Origin: Actinomycetota bacterium
GTDB taxonomy: Bacteria; Actinomycetota; Actinomycetes; Streptosporangiales; Streptosporangiaceae
NCBI GenBank assembly: GCA_003161205.1
Contig: PMOU01000342.1
Span: 2,805 to 10,197, forward strand
Direction: 5' to 3'
Length of the DNA stretch: 7,393 nucleotides
Below the pieces are notes generated by a model. The model saw only the letters and a list, made by a program, of their open reading frames with translations, was not told the DNA's origin and searched no databases. This document shows, in pieces, positions 5,069 to 7,393 of the stretch. Position 1 is the first letter of the stretch. Each line of letters starts with the position of its first letter. Position numbers and translations under genes: made by a program.

Positions 5069-6666
5069 CCGATGCCCCGGCCACGGTGCTGGTCGCGGAC
5101 GACGACGAGGCCAAGCGCTACATCCTGACCACCTGGCTGCGGCGGGCCGGCCATACGGTGGTCGAGGCGGCCACCGGAGGCGAGGCCCTGGAACTGGCCG
5201 GGACCGCCGAGCTTGTCCTGCTCGACGTCAACATGCCCGACATGAGCGGCTACGACGTCTGCAGGCGGATCAAGAGCGACCCGCGGACCGCGGCCATCCC
5301 GGTGGTCCAGGTCTCGGCGACGGCGGTCACGGTCTCTGACCGCGCCCTAGGGCTGACGCAGGGCGCCGACGCTTACCTGACCGAGCCGACCGAACCCGAG
5401 GAACTGCTCGCCGTCGTCGGGGCCGCGCTGCGCTACTACCGGGCCCGCAAGCGCGCGGAGCGGACGGCGTCCATGCTGGCCGAGCTGACCAGGACGGCGC
5501 TGCGCATCAACGCCGCCGAAACCTTCGACGGCCTGGCCCGCGCCGCGGTGGCCGGAGCCGCGCGGATCTTCGCCGTGCAGGCCGTCCTCATCCTGGAGAT
5601 GCCGGACGGCCAGGTCCGCCGGATGGCGGCCTCCCCGCAGCACCTGGAGCCCGCGCAGCGTGGCGGCCCGCTGGGGCTGGCGGACAGCGTGGCCGGCCAT
5701 GTGCTCAGCGCCGGCGAGGCTAATGCGGCCACGATGGTCACGAGCGAGGAGTGGCTGCGCCTGGTCCCCGACTCCACGCTGCGCTGCGATGTCTGCCTGG
5801 CGGCGGCCCGGGTCAAGCCGGACCGGCCGCCGGTCGCCATCGCCGTCGAACGCGAGGGCGTGCCCGGCGAGGATGAACAGCAGATCCTCCGCCAGCTCGT
5901 GCAGTCGGTCGCGCTCGCGGTCGCGGCCTTGCGTTCCTACGCCGAGGAGCACCTGGTCGCCCTGACGCTGCAGCGCAGCTTCCTGCCCGCGGCCCTGCCC
6001 GAGGTAGGAGGCCTGGCCATGTCCTCTCGCTACATTCCGGCCAGCGATCAGGCCGAGGTGGGCGGGGACTTTTACGAGGCGCTCCAGTGGCGGGGCAAGG
6101 TCCTCGTCGCGATCGGCGACGTGCAGGGGCACTCGCTGCACGCCGCGACCGTGATGGGCGAGCTCAGGCACGCGCTGCGCGCCTTCGCCATCGAGGGGCA
6201 CTCGCCGCTGGCCATCACCGGCCTGGTCAACGAGGTGCTGACGCGTTACCACCCGGGCATCATCGCGACGTTGTGCCTGGTGGTGCTCGATCCCGCCTCG
6301 GGTGAACTGGAGATCGTGAACTGCGGGCACATGCCGCTGCTACTGGTCGACGGAGCCAGCGCCACCTATCGTGGTGAGGGGGGTCTCCTGCTGGGAGTGC
6401 CCATGCACGAGCCGCACGTCGAAACGGCCGTTCTCCCGATGGGAGGCACCGTCCTGCTGATGACCGACGGCCTGGTCGAGGAGCGGGGCGTCTTCCTCGA
6501 CGCCAACCTGGAAAAGCTGCGGATGGCCGCCGAGGAAGTCAGCGGTGCCGACGTCGAGGCCTTCAGCAACCACCTGATGTCCATCTTCGGCCCCCGGGAG
6601 GACGACGTCGCGATGATCGCACTCCGCCGGACCCCCGTGCCAAGGTTGCCGGGAGGGACTTTTTAA
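5065..6666 (+). CDS. Receiver-GAF-SpoIIE protein phosphatase (fused response regulator/RsbU-type)
   Basis: A 533-residue cytoplasmic phosphatase that probably dephosphorylates a STAS antagonist under two-component control. The receiver (about 5-125) has the acidic pocket D12-D14, phospho-acceptor D54 in LLDVNMPDMSG and switch S84. The conserved Lys before Pro is Glu107 (YLTEP). A helical linker leads to a GAF-like domain (about 138-290) containing a CDVC pair (241-244). The SpoIIE/PP2C domain (about 295-520) has D335 in VGGDFYEA, D352 in IGDVQGHS, D468 in MTDG and D513/D514 in EDDVAM, so the metal site looks intact. ATG 5065 has GGAGGA (5055-5060) 4 nt upstream and overlaps the preceding stop (ATGA). 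Its own TAA overlaps the next ATG by one base. This coupling indicates an operon whose products act together; the histidine kinase input is not visible in the window. Confidence 0.92.
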   Translation: MTDAPATVLVADDDEAKRYILTTWLRRAGHTVVEAATGGEALELAGTAELVLLDVNMPDMSGYDVCRRIKSDPRTAAIPVVQVSATAVTVSDRALGLTQGADAYLTEPTEPEELLAVVGAALRYYRARKRAERTASMLAELTRTALRINAAETFDGLARAAVAGAARIFAVQAVLILEMPDGQVRRMAASPQHLEPAQRGGPLGLADSVAGHVLSAGEANAATMVTSEEWLRLVPDSTLRCDVCLAAARVKPDRPPVAIAVEREGVPGEDEQQILRQLVQSVALAVAALRSYAEEHLVALTLQRSFLPAALPEVGGLAMSSRYIPASDQAEVGGDFYEALQWRGKVLVAIGDVQGHSLHAATVMGELRHALRAFAIEGHSPLAITGLVNEVLTRYHPGIIATLCLVVLDPASGELEIVNCGHMPLLLVDGASATYRGEGGLLLGVPMHEPHVETAVLPMGGTVLLMTDGLVEERGVFLDANLEKLRMAAEEVSGADVEAFSNHLMSIFGPREDDVAMIALRRTPVPRLPGGTF

Positions 6667-7393
6667 TGGACCGAACGGTGTCTGGCGACAGCACGGAACA
6701 AATCGCCGAGCTGGCGGCGCGTTACGCCGCGCTGCGGCGAGCGGTCAGGTCACCGGGAGCCGAACCCAGTGATGTGCTCGATGCGGCGTTCACCGAACTG
6801 GAAGGGGCCATCGACCTGCTCAGGGCGGCCGGGGCCGGGTCCGCGCCGGGCCGGCCGGCCGGGGAAAGCCAGCAGCAGGGAAGTGACAGCGCCGAGCGCA
6901 GCTTGCTGCGGGCGGCCTTTCAGGACACGCCCGTTCCGCTGTTCCTGCTCACCCGCGACGGCGTCGTCCAGCGGGTCAACAGGGCGGCGGGCGACGTCAT
7001 CGGGGCCAAGCCCGGCTACGCCACCGGCCGGCCGTTCACGGCCTTCGTCAACTTGCCCTCGCGGGCCGCGGTCAACTCTCAGCTCACCGCGGTGGCCAGG
7101 ACCGGCAGGCAGCGCCGGATCCGGTGCAGCCTGCTGTCCCCGGACGGCCTGGTGCCCAGCGAGCTGATCATCGGCACGGTCGGCCTGCGCGGCGAGGCGG
7201 ACCCGCTGATGGTCGCGGTGCGGGATGCCGCCCGCCGCCCGGCCGGCGGTGAGATTGACAGCGGTGAGATTGACAGCGGGGAGGCTGACAGCGGCGCGCG
7301 GCTCGGCGCCGTCCAGGCCGTCACCCGGCGGCTCGACCTGGTCACCGCGGTCGCCAGGCTGCTGCTCGAGAACGAGGGGTTCAGCGAGGCCAG
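6666..7393 (+). CDS. PAS-domain signalling protein, cut by the window end (possible further SpoIIE-type phosphatase)
   Basis: ATG at 6666 overlaps the preceding TAA (TAATG) and has GGGAGGG (6651-6657) 8 nt upstream. The frame is open for 242 codons to the window edge. Residues 9-55 form a predicted helical segment (EQIAELAARYAAL...). A low-complexity Gly/Ala/Gln linker follows (about 56-76), then a PAS domain (about 80-190; FQDTPVPLFLLTRDGVVQRVN). Next comes an insert of three GEIDS-like pentapeptides (195-209). TRRLDLVTAVARLLLENEGFSEA (from about 218) resembles the helix that begins the GAF module in actinomycete PAS-GAF-SpoIIE phosphatases. The effector domain lies outside the window, so a phosphatase is only an inference from this helix and the operon. 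Confidence 0.75.
   Translation, partial: MDRTVSGDSTEQIAELAARYAALRRAVRSPGAEPSDVLDAAFTELEGAIDLLRAAGAGSAPGRPAGESQQQGSDSAERSLLRAAFQDTPVPLFLLTRDGVVQRVNRAAGDVIGAKPGYATGRPFTAFVNLPSRAAVNSQLTAVARTGRQRRIRCSLLSPDGLVPSELIIGTVGLRGEADPLMVAVRDAARRPAGGEIDSGEIDSGEADSGARLGAVQAVTRRLDLVTAVARLLLENEGFSEA
7248..7292 (+). repeat. 15-bp coding tandem repeat, three units
   Basis: Two identical units GGTGAGATTGACAGC (7248-7262, 7263-7277) are followed by a third with three changes (7278-7292). The period is a multiple of three, so the repeat adds pentapeptides GEIDS, GEIDS, GEADS to the linker after the PAS domain without breaking the frame. Such repeats arise by slippage and can vary in number between strains. Confidence 0.9.

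Noticed and set aside
5347..6330. Minus-strand 327-codon frame within the REC-GAF-SpoIIE gene
   Set aside because: It is antisense to a gene with intact catalytic motifs, and its own translation is His/Gln/Gly/Arg-rich without domain features.

Overview
The window is high-GC DNA with strong G/C preference at third codon positions, GTG and TTG starts, and a dense set of RsbU/RsbW/RsbV-type (partner-switching) regulators. This points to an actinomycete; I cannot place it to genus. No sigma factor, RNA gene, insertion sequence or CRISPR array is visible.

Left part (1-1215): a divergent pair formed by an ArgP/LysG-type LysR regulator (minus strand, cut by the window edge) and a LysE/ArgO-type basic amino acid exporter (plus strand), separated by a 68-bp control region with a small dyad.

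Middle part (1260-4428): a stress-signalling and stress-protein block. A large minus-strand gene encodes PAS, SpoIIE/RsbU phosphatase, RsbW-like kinase and STAS antagonist domains in one chain, the domain order known from Mycobacterium tuberculosis Rv1364c. About 240 bp of divergent control DNA, rich in repeats, separates it from a csbD-like stress gene and a small two-helix hydrophobic membrane protein. A minus-strand single-domain STAS protein converges on the membrane protein gene, and their stop codons overlap.

Right part (4606-7393): a plus-strand, translationally coupled operon. It starts with a truncated RsbR-type (RsbRD_N-like) sensor domain. This runs out of frame into a remnant that looks like the C-terminal end of a response-regulator receiver domain, and the remnant's stop overlaps the next start in ATGA. 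Then come a receiver-GAF-SpoIIE phosphatase and a PAS-containing protein that continues past the window and carries a 15-bp coding tandem repeat.

Together, two SpoIIE phosphatases, one RsbW-like kinase domain, two STAS domains, an RsbR-like fragment and at least two PAS domains suggest a local network feeding environmental or redox signals into an alternative sigma factor encoded elsewhere. CsbD and the hydrophobic protein are plausible outputs. The points most worth checking are the decayed RsbR/receiver fusion gene, the three related repeats and four-codon leader ORF upstream of csbD, and the altered signalling residues (Thr in the lone STAS, Glu for Lys in the receiver).
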